NCBI RefSeq assembly: GCF_003001935.1
Contig: NZ_PVNG01000005.1
Span: 372,001 to 436,000, forward strand
Source: Nonomuraea fuscirosea
GTDB lineage: Bacteria; Actinomycetota; Actinomycetes; Streptosporangiales; Streptosporangiaceae
Direction of reading: 5' to 3'
DNA: 64,000 bases
The position numbers and the translations under genes are program-made. A model generated the notes under the pieces. The model was not told the origin of the DNA. It ran no database searches and worked only from the letters and a program-made list of their open reading frames with translations. This document shows positions 1 through 7,809 of this stretch, piece after piece. Numbering within the stretch: the stretch's first letter is position 1; each line of letters begins with the position of its first letter.

Positions 1-2
1 GC

Positions 3-119
3 CGCCTCGCCGCCGGCGGCGAGCCGTCCCACAGAGCACTCCTGCCGTTCGCCGCCAACCTCGAACAGGCCGTGACCGAACTCGAAGCCCTCCCGCCCTC
101 CTTCTGGGTACGCGACTGA
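3..119 (+). CDS. C-terminal end of a cut-off gene, unidentified
   Basis: An open frame enters from the left edge and runs to a TGA at 117-119. The visible 38 residues end in ALPPSFWVRD and contain a likely amphipathic helix (LEQAVTELEAL). Codon third positions are G/C-rich as in the neighbours, which supports real coding. The fragment is too short to assign a family. It faces the lipoprotein gene (stop at 145) in a convergent arrangement with about 25 bp between the stops. Confidence 0.5.
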   Translation, partial: RLAAGGEPSHRALLPFAANLEQAVTELEALPPSFWVRD

Positions 120-144
120 CCGCCGTCCCCGCGATTCGCCGTAC

Positions 145-444
145 TCAGCCGGGAAGGCAGTCCGTCTCGCCACGGATGACCATGACGTGCTCAGCCGGTG
201 ACGACAGCACGATATGTGTCCTGAACTCCTCGCTGGCGAGATCATGCCGGGTACGCTGCGCGGGCCCTCGCAGCCTGACGTCCTTGGCCTGAGCTCCCTC
301 GAAGGTCCGGGTGATGTGCTCCTCGAGTGTCGCACCCGCTCCGGCGGCCTTCGGCACTCCGGGCTCATCCGTCTTCGCGCACCCGGTCAGCACGAGTAAC
401 GCGATCAGAGGTCCTGCGAGTACGCACCATGCCGGATGTGACAT
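145..444 (-). CDS. small putative lipoprotein
   Basis: This 99-residue protein has a short hydrophobic N-terminus (LAGPLIALLVLTGC) ending in a lipobox, with the cysteine near residue 22. It is therefore probably exported, lipid-modified and anchored outside the membrane. The mature part is small and charged, with only one other cysteine near the C-terminus, and matches no family I recognise. The start at 444 is chosen because GGAG lies 7 nt upstream; in-frame starts at 471 and 486 would add an Arg-rich n-region but have no Shine-Dalgarno. It is divergent from the NUDIX operon and shares a 153-bp intergenic region with it. Confidence 0.6.
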   Translation of the reverse strand: MSHPAWCVLAGPLIALLVLTGCAKTDEPGVPKAAGAGATLEEHITRTFEGAQAKDVRLRGPAQRTRHDLASEEFRTHIVLSSPAEHVMVIRGETDCLPG

Positions 445-489
445 TGATCTTCTCCGAAGGCGGGCCGACATCCGGCCAAGTCTCATGAC

Positions 490-574
490 GTTCGACAGGA
501 CGCCGCCCGCCATTCGACGAAACCGACATGCTCCGGTACCCGATCGTGGCCGAACGGAGAGGTTCCTGTCGAAC
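490..574. promoter_or_regulatory. widely spaced perfect inverted repeat in divergent promoter region
   Basis: GTTCGACAGGA at 490-500 is repeated as its exact reverse complement TCCTGTCGAAC at 564-574, separated by 63 bp. The two arms flank the space between the lipoprotein start (444) and the NUDIX start (598). Arms this far apart suit a regulator that binds both and loops the DNA, about six helical turns apart, more than a transcription terminator. The NUDIX/winged-helix protein encoded next door is the obvious candidate ligand (inference). Confidence 0.45.
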
Positions 575-597
575 TGACAAAAAGTTAGGGTGTGTTC

Positions 598-1293
598 ATG
601 CCCGACGACCCTTGGCAGCCGCCCCGCATCCTGCTCGCGGTCGACCTGGTGATCCTGACCCTGCGTGCGGCCCGCCTGCACGTGCTGCTCGTGAACCGCG
701 GCATCGACCCGTTCCGGGGCGCCCCCGCCCTTCCGGGCGGATTTCTGGCCGACGAGCACGAGGACATCGAGGCGGCGGCGAGGCGCGAGCTGGCCGAGGA
801 GGCCGGGCTGTCCGGCGTGCACCTGGAGCCCTTGGGCGTGTACGGCGAACCGGGCCGCGACCCGCGCGGACGCGTCGTGTCCGTCGCCCACCTGGCCATC
901 GCGCCTCGCCTGCCGGAGCCGGTCGCCGGCACCGACGCCGTCCATGCCTCCTGGACCCCGGTGGACGACATCCTGGCTCCGGGCGCCGAGCTGGCCTTCG
1001 ACCATCGCCGCATCATCGTCGACGGGGTCGAGCGCGCCCGGGCCAAGCTCGAGCACACCGCCTTGGCGACCGCGTTCTGCGCCGAGTCCTTCACCATCTC
1101 GGAGCTCCAGCAGGTGTACGAGGCCGTCTGGGGCGTCCGCCTCGATCCCCGCAACTTCTACCGCAAAGTACAGGGTGCCCGCGGCTTCATCGTCGCCGTC
1201 GGCCCGATGCGCAAGCCCTCGAACGGGCGGCCCGCCCGGCTCTTCAAGGCGGGTCCGGTCCACGTCCTCACTCCCCCGATGACTCGGCCTTAG
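598..1293 (+). CDS. NUDIX-domain protein with C-terminal winged helix (NrtR-like)
   Basis: This 231-residue protein has an N-terminal NUDIX fold (about residues 10-145) and a C-terminal segment (about 150-225) of the kind that forms a winged helix in NrtR-type regulators, which sense ADP-ribose or related NAD metabolites. The NUDIX box reads GGFLADEHED then AARRELAEEAGL. All catalytic glutamates are present, but the loop after the first glycine pair is one residue longer than the G-x5-E consensus, so hydrolysis may be weak and ligand sensing the main job (inference). ATG 598 has AGGG 6-7 nt upstream; GTG 592 is possible. It is first in a three-gene operon; the next gene's Shine-Dalgarno overlaps its stop codon. 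Confidence 0.8.
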   Translation: MPDDPWQPPRILLAVDLVILTLRAARLHVLLVNRGIDPFRGAPALPGGFLADEHEDIEAAARRELAEEAGLSGVHLEPLGVYGEPGRDPRGRVVSVAHLAIAPRLPEPVAGTDAVHASWTPVDDILAPGAELAFDHRRIIVDGVERARAKLEHTALATAFCAESFTISELQQVYEAVWGVRLDPRNFYRKVQGARGFIVAVGPMRKPSNGRPARLFKAGPVHVLTPPMTRP

Positions 1294-1306
1294 GAGGTCG
1301 ATGGTC

Positions 1307-2449
1307 ATGATCGTGATTCTCTCCGCGCTGGACCTGGAGTATCAGGCCGTCCGCAGCCATCTGACGGACCTGCGCGTGCACCGTCACGCTGCGGGCACCC
1401 GCTTCGAGCTGGGCTGCCTCGCCGGCGACGGGCAGCAGCTGGCCCTGGGGCTGGTCGGCAAGGGCAATCATCCGGCGGCGGTGATCACCGAGCGGGCGAT
1501 CGCCGAGTTCTCGCCGTCGGCGCTGCTGTTCGTGGGAGTCGCGGGGGCCCTGTGGCCCGGCATCGACCTGGGCGACGTGGTGGTCGCTACGCACGTGTAC
1601 GCCTACCACGGCGGCACCAGCGAGGACAGCGGCTTCAAGGCCCGTCCTCGCGTCTGGGAGATCGACCACGAGACCGACCAGATCGCCCGCCATCTCTACC
1701 GGGCTGAGACCTGGACCCGCCGCCTGCCCGACGGTGCGGCCGTGCCCGCGCTCCGCTTCGGCCCGATCGCGGCGGGCGAGGTCGTACAGGACTCCACGAT
1801 CTCCGCGCACGCACAGTGGGTGCGCCAGACCTACAACGACGCGCTCGCGATCGAGATGGAATCAGCGGGCGTGGCACAGGCCGCCCACCACAATCGATCA
1901 CTCCCCATGGCCGTGGTACGCGGGATCAGCGACCGCGCGGACGGCGACAAGACCGCGACCGATGGCCTGAACTGGCAGCCGAGGGCGGCGTCCAACGCCG
2001 CCGCCTTCGCCATGGCCCTCGCCCAGGAACTGATCGTGGAGCACAAGAACCGTCCGGCGAGCAAGGCGAGAGAGGCGAACAGCATGTCCGACAACGTGAA
2101 GAACGTCGCCCGCGACAACGCCCAGGTGGGTGTACAGGCGGGGCACATCTTCGGCAACGTCACCGTCGGCCACCCGCCGCAGAGTCAGGCAGCCGATCCG
2201 GTCGCGCAGCTCGCCGAGCTGCGCGACCGGCTCGCCAGAGCGCGTAAGGCCCAGGACGTGGACGAGGACACGTTCATCGCGGCGCAGGACGAGATCGCCG
2301 TCGCCGCCGAGTCGCTGTCCGAGAAGACAGAGGCGGGCAGGGGCAAGGCGATGATCGCGCTGAAGAAGCTCCGCGGGCTGCTGGCGGACGTGGCGGAGCT
2401 GGCGGCGCATGTGTCGGCCGTCATCACAGCCATACGGAGCGTTCTATGA
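1307..2449 (+). CDS. MTA/SAH-nucleosidase-like effector with amyloid-type signalling motif and helical tail
   Basis: Residues 1-240 form a nucleoside phosphorylase/nucleosidase domain. It has the N-terminal Glu region (SALDLEYQAV), the glycine loop VGVAGALWPGIDLGD, the ribose-binding IEMES and the catalytic-Asp motif VRGISD, all comparable to E. coli MTA/SAH nucleosidase, so it should be active. About residues 263-289 carry DNAQVGVQAGHIFGNVTV, which resembles RHIM/BASS-type bacterial amyloid signalling motifs with the VQAG core. A roughly 85-residue helical tail follows. Nucleosidase domains linked to such motifs are known immune effectors, and some cleave ATP or purine nucleosides. AGGAGG at 1292-1297 fits ATG 1307 (9 nt) better than ATG 1301 (3 nt). 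The stop overlaps the next start (ATGA). It is probably triggered by amyloid templating from a partner (inference). Confidence 0.75.
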   Translation: MIVILSALDLEYQAVRSHLTDLRVHRHAAGTRFELGCLAGDGQQLALGLVGKGNHPAAVITERAIAEFSPSALLFVGVAGALWPGIDLGDVVVATHVYAYHGGTSEDSGFKARPRVWEIDHETDQIARHLYRAETWTRRLPDGAAVPALRFGPIAAGEVVQDSTISAHAQWVRQTYNDALAIEMESAGVAQAAHHNRSLPMAVVRGISDRADGDKTATDGLNWQPRAASNAAAFAMALAQELIVEHKNRPASKAREANSMSDNVKNVARDNAQVGVQAGHIFGNVTVGHPPQSQAADPVAQLAELRDRLARARKAQDVDEDTFIAAQDEIAVAAESLSEKTEAGRGKAMIALKKLRGLLADVAELAAHVSAVITAIRSVL

Positions 2450-4440
2450 ACGATTCCGCCTCCGGTCCGACCAACCTCGCCACAGATTCGGCGAACGTCG
2501 CCGTCCAGGCGGAGGCCATCCACGGACCTGTCAACGTCTACCAGGTCGCGGCCGCCGTTTCGGCCGAGGAGACCTTTCAGGCGGGGCTCAACTCCCTGCG
2601 CGCGGGAATGGCTCAGGAAGCGCGCAAGCACATCCGTGACGCCGTGGTCCTGCGCAACTACGTCAACGGCCACTCATGCTTCTACCTGCTGCTGGCCCTG
2701 CTCAGCGGGCGCACTCTGCAGCAGGTGCCGCGGGACGAGATCGCCATGTTGCGGTGCGTACGCGGTGCCGTCAAGGACGACGACGAGTGGACCGACGCGA
2801 TCAAGCTGGTCGACCGCCTGCTGACGTCCCGTCCTCAGGAGGGCGGGGTTGTCGGCCTTGAGCAGGAGTTCCAGAAACTCACCGACGAGCAGCGCAACGA
2901 CATCCTCCAGCACATGGAGATGTTCCTGGACAGCTCCGCCGAGGACGCCCTCTGGGCCCGGGCCTTCGACGCGGCCAGAACCGACCGCTGTGCGAACGAC
3001 CGGCTGCGCCGGGCGTGGAAGTTCTTCCAGCCGGATCCCATCGGCGCACGGGCACTGCCCACGGATCCCGTCGTCATCGGACTCGGCGTCCGGACCGCGA
3101 TCACGGCGACGACCACGCTGGCCGTGGCGACCGTCGGCTACATCGGAGCCATGGCGTGGCAGTACGACGGGACGGTGGCGCTGTCCGCCCTGCTCACCCT
3201 GGCGACCGCCTGCTACGTGAGCCTGCGCAGCGGCGTGGAATGGCGATACAAGAAGCAGCGTTGGCACGCGAAAGACCGCGCTTATCTGCTCCGGCCGGCC
3301 ACCACCACCCGCGGCGACGGTTTCGCGAGCAAGATCGACCATCAGTTCGAGCACTATTTCGCGCGCTACACCCCACGGGGCGCCGACAGAGCCCAATGGC
3401 TCGCGGAGACGGTGGGTGTCCGCCGTGCCCTGCGCGACGAGGTGGTCACCATCTACCGGGAGAGCACGGTCAACGCCAAGAGCGTCGCCTGGCTCATCCG
3501 GTACATGGTCGCCGACGTCGCGCGCCGCTGGCAGGCGGACACGCTGTGGGACTTCCGCAAGAAACTGCGTGTTCCTTTCCTGCTGAAAGTGCTGTGTGTG
3601 CTCACCTCGATCACGGCGATCGCGGCAGGCGCTTTTCTCGTCTGGGCCGGCGCGCACGTCGAAATCCTGCTCGTGTCGCTGGCCGCGGTCCCGGCCCTGG
3701 CCTCGGTCTGGTCCGCGGCTCGCCTCTGGCTGCGCATCGCCGCGGAATACAGACGGTATTCCGCGGATGAGGCGGAGCGGGATCGCATTCTGGCCGGCCG
3801 CCGGGCGGCGTTCGACCGGTGGAAGAAGAAACTGGCCGACCGGCCGGACGATCTCGAAATGGCCCGCTGGCTGGAGTGCGACCGCAAAGCGCTGATGGAG
3901 GAGGCGATGACCCTCTACCGGTTGAAACGTCAGGACGTCCTTGCGCACGCCTTCATCGAAGCCCCCGCCACACCCTCCTATTCCCGCGCACGCGTCGAGG
4001 ACGGGCCATGGCGCTATTCGAAATACAAGATTCTGCTCTTCCTGCTCACCACGGACGGTGTGCGGCAGCTGACCCAGCAGCTCGACTTTCAGAAGGCCAC
4101 CACGCGCAGCCGGGCACGCACCAACTACCGCTACGACGCGTTCACCTCCGTCCAGGTGGCCGAGACCGACAGCGGAGAGAACGTCTTCGAGCTGACCCTG
4201 ACCAACGGCGATCCCATCAAGGTGAAGGTGACCGATCCCCCTTCGGACATCACCGAGACCGAGGACAAAGACCCGCAAGGCGCGTCCCAGCTGACCCTCG
4301 GCACGGCGGGCCTCGGCAACGCCCTGCACGTCCTGGAGGGAGTGGCCGCGGAGGGCAAGAAGTGGATCGCCTTCGAACGCCAGCGCGAGAAGCTCCCGCT
4401 CGCGGAAGTGAGCAGAGCCGTGAACGCTCTCTTCACCTGA
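2446..4440 (+). CDS. membrane protein with N-terminal amyloid-type motif, partner of the nucleosidase
   Basis: This 664-residue protein begins with DSANVAVQAEAIHGPVNV (residues 14-31), which aligns without gaps to the motif of the preceding gene at about half of positions, including the VQA core. A helical, TPR-like segment follows (about 38-195). Two hydrophobic helices lie at about 209-236 and 243-260, a basic cytoplasmic stretch with an Arg/Lys-rich start at 262-375, and two more helices at about 377-400 and 405-424. A beta-rich C-terminal region (about 525-605) looks PH-like. I know no family name for the whole. It is translationally coupled (ATGA) to the nucleosidase gene and ends before a strong hairpin. 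It may be the membrane sensor that seeds the nucleosidase, or a pore-forming co-effector. Confidence 0.7.
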   Translation: MNDSASGPTNLATDSANVAVQAEAIHGPVNVYQVAAAVSAEETFQAGLNSLRAGMAQEARKHIRDAVVLRNYVNGHSCFYLLLALLSGRTLQQVPRDEIAMLRCVRGAVKDDDEWTDAIKLVDRLLTSRPQEGGVVGLEQEFQKLTDEQRNDILQHMEMFLDSSAEDALWARAFDAARTDRCANDRLRRAWKFFQPDPIGARALPTDPVVIGLGVRTAITATTTLAVATVGYIGAMAWQYDGTVALSALLTLATACYVSLRSGVEWRYKKQRWHAKDRAYLLRPATTTRGDGFASKIDHQFEHYFARYTPRGADRAQWLAETVGVRRALRDEVVTIYRESTVNAKSVAWLIRYMVADVARRWQADTLWDFRKKLRVPFLLKVLCVLTSITAIAAGAFLVWAGAHVEILLVSLAAVPALASVWSAARLWLRIAAEYRRYSADEAERDRILAGRRAAFDRWKKKLADRPDDLEMARWLECDRKALMEEAMTLYRLKRQDVLAHAFIEAPATPSYSRARVEDGPWRYSKYKILLFLLTTDGVRQLTQQLDFQKATTRSRARTNYRYDAFTSVQVAETDSGENVFELTLTNGDPIKVKVTDPPSDITETEDKDPQGASQLTLGTAGLGNALHVLEGVAAEGKKWIAFERQREKLPLAEVSRAVNALFT

Positions 4441-4453
4441 CCGTCCTCGCCCG

Positions 4454-4482
4454 CGTCCCGCTCATTGTCAGTGAGCGGGACG
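4454..4482 (+). terminator. intrinsic-type hairpin ending the NUDIX-nucleosidase-membrane operon
   Basis: CGTCCCGCTCA (4454-4464) pairs perfectly with TGAGCGGGACG (4472-4482) around a 7-nt loop, 14 bp after the stop codon of the membrane protein. No T-run follows, as is usual for actinobacterial terminators. It defines the three upstream genes as one transcription unit and separates them from the convergent GH31 gene. Confidence 0.75.
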
Positions 4483-4598
4483 GCGTCGAGCTGTCCTCGG
4501 CCTCCATCAGCGCGTCTCGACGCTGAGGCGGCCGGCCTCAGTGGCGATCGGTCACGTGAGGAGCGACGATGGCACGATCTCAGGCTGACGTACGGGCT

Positions 4599-7583
4599 TC
4601 ATGAGGTGGGGGTGAAGCGGACGGCGTCGGCGCGATGGTTGCCGGGGGTGGTGACGGAGAGGGTCACCGAGGCGAGGCCGTCGAAGGGCCAGGTGCCGAG
4701 CGGGTGCCACTCGCCGCCCCCAGTGGTCTGGTCGACCACCGTCTCCTGCTCGCCGACCCGGTAGGTCGCCTGCGTGGTGCTGGCCCTGTGCGCCGGGTAC
4801 CAGACGGCCACCTCGTACGAGCCGGACGGCAGGCGGGCCGTCCACGTGGCGGTCGAGCCGGTGGTCGCGCTGAACCGGGTGCCGGAGCCGTCGAAGCCCT
4901 TGAGGCTGCTGGAGGACCAGGTTCCCGTCTCCCGGTACGGCGGCGTGTCCGAGCAGGTGGGCGGGCCGCCCTCGTTGGTCACGACGACCGGCTCGGAGGA
5001 GACGGGGGGCGGCACGGTGTGGGACTCCGAGAGGGGGCCGGTGCCGGCCGCGTTCATCGCCGCGACCTGGTAAACGCCGGGAGCCACGGTGAGGGTGGTC
5101 GCTCCGGTCGTGCTGCCGGCCACTGCCGAGGTGCAGCCGCCGGTGACGACGTAGCCTCGGGCGCCCTCGACCGGGGTCCACGACAGTGCCGTGCCCTCGT
5201 GGGACAGCCCGGCGGGCGCCCCCGGGACGTCGGTCTCGATCGGGAACGGGTGCGCCGACGTGCCTCCGCCCGACAGCACGTACTGCCGTCCCTTGGCCAC
5301 CGGGAAGCGGATCGCGCCGGTCTTGGGGTGCACGGTGAAGGGGACGCGGCGGCCGGTCTTGGTGTCGGTGACGACTAGTTCGGCCGGGTTCCAGCCGGTG
5401 TTCGCGTTGACGATCCTGGTGCCCTGGGCGTCGAAGGACGAGCCGCGCGCGATCGGGTACACCTCCGCACCCGTACGCGTGATCAGCACGCCCTTGCCGC
5501 CCACGAACACCGGCAGCCGGTCCATCCCGATCGCGAAATCCTTCAGGGTCCGCGGCCCCTGGTACACCGCGCCGGTCTCGTAGTCGATCCACTTGCCCGC
5601 CGGCAGGTACACGTCCCGCGTCTGCGCGGTGTCGAAGTCGCGTCCGAACAGCGGCGCGGCCAGCAGCGACTCGCCGAACATCCACTCGTGGCCCGCCCCG
5701 CCGGGGTCGGCGTCGGGGTAGGCGATGGGCAGCGGCGTCATCGCGTACGGGAAGCCGGACTCGTACCCGTCGAGCACCGCGTCGTAGATGTACGGGTGCA
5801 GCGCGTCGTGCCAGAGCGCCATCCGCTGCACCGACGCGGCCAGCTCGGGATCCTCCAGCTCCCACGGCCCCTTGCCGAAGGCCATGACCGGCGTCAGCGC
5901 GGCGAACTGGGCGTTGCGCCAGAAGTAGCGCCGGTAGGACGGGTCGGTCAGCGAGGCCTTGGGCGTGCCGCCGACGATGTCGGGTGAGAGGTTGCCGGGG
6001 CCGGTGGCGGCGATGTTGAGCAGGTTCACCGGGATCCGGTCGGGGTCCTCGTGGAAGACCTCGCCGCGGCCGTAGATCGTGTCGTTGATGCGCACGACGT
6101 CGCCCGGCACCGAGTACGCGGCGTTGCGGACGATCACGAGGTCGCCGTCGTCGTGCAGCGCCTGCTGCAGGGCGTTCCAGTTGCCGTCGCGGTTCAGGTT
6201 GGGCGCGTACAGCATGGTGTCCTCCTTGACACCGTCCACGCCCCATTTACGGTTCTGCGTCACGTACCACCGCACGGCCTTCGGGTTCGCGGCGTCCAGC
6301 ACGTACGTCTCCCCCTGCGGGAACTGCGACTTGGTCACCTTGACCGGCAGGAAGTAGCCCTTGGCCAGGGCTTCGGCGGTGAACGGGCCGTCGTTGGCGT
6401 TGGGCGAGACCTTGAAGTTGTTCCGCGCGCCGAGCAGCAGGGCCATGCCGTTGCCGGCGAACAGCTTCTTCAGTGCGTCCGGGTCGGGGTAGCGCGGATT
6501 GGGCAGGCCGTCGTCGCGGCCCGGCTCGGGGGTCGAGTCCCACATGCCGAAGCTGTTCGTGGTCCCCTCGGAGGCGTCGCCGCGCGGGCCCGGCCAGAAT
6601 CCGGAGCCGACCACGCCCCACCGGAGCGGGTAGCCGTGCTCCTTGAACGCCTTGACCGTCTCGGTCACCGACGACTGGTAGGTGTTCCAGGCCAGCGCCC
6701 CGTACGCCTCCCAGCCCAGCCCGAACAGCTCGGGCCGCGGCCGGGCGTCGGCGTAGCCGTGCCGGTGCCGTACGTCGCGGTAGTCGGCGTAGATGCGCTT
6801 GAGGTCGGGGGCGGCGAAGTAGTACAGGCCCTGGGCGGGCTCGACGCTGCCCAGCCGGTTCTCCGAGGTGGTGAGGCCGACCCGCTTCTGCCCCTCGTCG
6901 AAGAGCACCTCGGCGAAGCGCTGCCGGGGGAAGACGACGAAGGTGGAGATGAACCGCTTGCAGCTGCCCTCGTTGGTGAGGTTGTCCAGGACGATGCCGG
7001 TCAGCTCCGTCGTCCGGCGCGCCTCGACCTGGCCGCTGCACGGGGTGCCCTGGTCGGGCTGGCCGTCGGCGTGCGCGCCGTAGTCGCCGAGCCCGTACGC
7101 GGGCGCCACGGATCCGGTACGGAAGTCCGCGCCCCGATCGGCGGTGATCTTCACGTGCCGGGCGGACGGCTGGACCTTCACCCGCACCTTCGCGCCGGTC
7201 TCCAAGGTGACGTCGAGCACGGCCGTGCCACCCGCCCGGCCGGCGAGTTTCGTGGTGACGGCGTCCGCGTCGCCGACACGCAGGCCGGACTCGGCGTGGG
7301 CGGGGGCGATCACGGTGCCGTCGCGCCGGGCGAAGGAGTACCGGAAGCCGGCCTTCTGAATGGTCATGCGGTAGCTGTCGCCGCTGATGACGACGGTGTC
7401 GCGGGTGTCGGTGACGGAGCCGGAGGTGACCGAGCCGAAGGTGACCGAGCCGAAGGTGGCCGGGCCGGAGGTGGCCGGGCCGGAGGTGGCCGGGCCGGAG
7501 GCGGCGTGCGCCGGTGCGACGGGCGCCACGGCGGCGAGCGAGGCGAACAGGACAAGAGGGATGAGTGACGGGAAGCGACGCAT
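4599..7583 (-). CDS. secreted GH31-family glycoside hydrolase with C-terminal carbohydrate-binding-type domain
   Basis: This 994-residue protein starts with a Sec signal peptide (MRRFPSLIPLVLFASLAAVAPVAPAHA), so it acts outside the cell. An N-terminal beta-sandwich precedes the GH31 barrel, which contains WGVDGVKEDT with the probable nucleophile Asp near residue 455. GDVVRINDTIYG carries the probable acid/base region. GH31 enzymes cleave alpha-glucosides or alpha-xylosides; here the substrate cannot be read. A short Fn3-like segment and a C-terminal domain resembling the golvesin/Xly carbohydrate-binding family follow. The start has GAGGA 6 nt upstream. It follows an ABC sugar-importer operon on the same strand after a 226-bp gap holding a large hairpin, suggesting co-regulation with lower or separate expression. 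Confidence 0.88.
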   Translation of the reverse strand: MRRFPSLIPLVLFASLAAVAPVAPAHAASGPATSGPATSGPATFGSVTFGSVTSGSVTDTRDTVVISGDSYRMTIQKAGFRYSFARRDGTVIAPAHAESGLRVGDADAVTTKLAGRAGGTAVLDVTLETGAKVRVKVQPSARHVKITADRGADFRTGSVAPAYGLGDYGAHADGQPDQGTPCSGQVEARRTTELTGIVLDNLTNEGSCKRFISTFVVFPRQRFAEVLFDEGQKRVGLTTSENRLGSVEPAQGLYYFAAPDLKRIYADYRDVRHRHGYADARPRPELFGLGWEAYGALAWNTYQSSVTETVKAFKEHGYPLRWGVVGSGFWPGPRGDASEGTTNSFGMWDSTPEPGRDDGLPNPRYPDPDALKKLFAGNGMALLLGARNNFKVSPNANDGPFTAEALAKGYFLPVKVTKSQFPQGETYVLDAANPKAVRWYVTQNRKWGVDGVKEDTMLYAPNLNRDGNWNALQQALHDDGDLVIVRNAAYSVPGDVVRINDTIYGRGEVFHEDPDRIPVNLLNIAATGPGNLSPDIVGGTPKASLTDPSYRRYFWRNAQFAALTPVMAFGKGPWELEDPELAASVQRMALWHDALHPYIYDAVLDGYESGFPYAMTPLPIAYPDADPGGAGHEWMFGESLLAAPLFGRDFDTAQTRDVYLPAGKWIDYETGAVYQGPRTLKDFAIGMDRLPVFVGGKGVLITRTGAEVYPIARGSSFDAQGTRIVNANTGWNPAELVVTDTKTGRRVPFTVHPKTGAIRFPVAKGRQYVLSGGGTSAHPFPIETDVPGAPAGLSHEGTALSWTPVEGARGYVVTGGCTSAVAGSTTGATTLTVAPGVYQVAAMNAAGTGPLSESHTVPPPVSSEPVVVTNEGGPPTCSDTPPYRETGTWSSSSLKGFDGSGTRFSATTGSTATWTARLPSGSYEVAVWYPAHRASTTQATYRVGEQETVVDQTTGGGEWHPLGTWPFDGLASVTLSVTTPGNHRADAVRFTPTS
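7411..7500 (-). repeat. six 15-nt in-frame tandem repeats just after the GH31 signal peptide
   Basis: Six contiguous 15-nt units (one GTGACGGAGCCGGAG, two GTGACCGAGCCGAAG, three GTGGCCGGGCCGGAG on the plus strand) encode a Pro/Thr/Ser/Gly/Ala-rich linker between the signal peptide and the first folded domain. The three proximal copies are identical, which points to recent slippage or unequal exchange. Copy number is a multiple of five residues, so changes stay in frame. Confidence 0.85.
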
Positions 7584-7657
7584 GAGTCGTCCTCGATGGG
7601 GGGTCGTTTCGGGCATGGGCGCGGCTGGTGCGAGGCCGCGCGGGAGCGCGCCGAAGG

Positions 7658-7706
7658 GGTCCATGCTCGCGGCCCGCCCGAGGGCGGGCGCATGCGAGCA
7701 TGGACC
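7658..7706 (-). promoter_or_regulatory. large two-part hairpin between solute-binding-protein gene and GH31 gene
   Basis: GGTCCATGCTCGC (7658-7670) is the exact reverse complement of GCGAGCATGGACC (7694-7706). Inside it, CCCGCC-type arms at 7672-7679 and 7682-7689 form a second stem. The element sits 75 bp upstream of the GH31 start and about 100 bp after the binding-protein stop. In the minus-strand transcript it could terminate most transcription, or protect the 3' end of the abundant binding-protein mRNA. The rest of the 226-bp gap shows nothing else. Confidence 0.6.
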
Positions 7707-7809
7707 GTGCACCACTGTCGTGACGGGCAGAGGGTGTCAGGGGCCGCCCGGTGCACGCGGGACCGCGGAAATGCCGTTCCACGGAACACGCCCGCTGCCG
7801 GGCGGTCTT

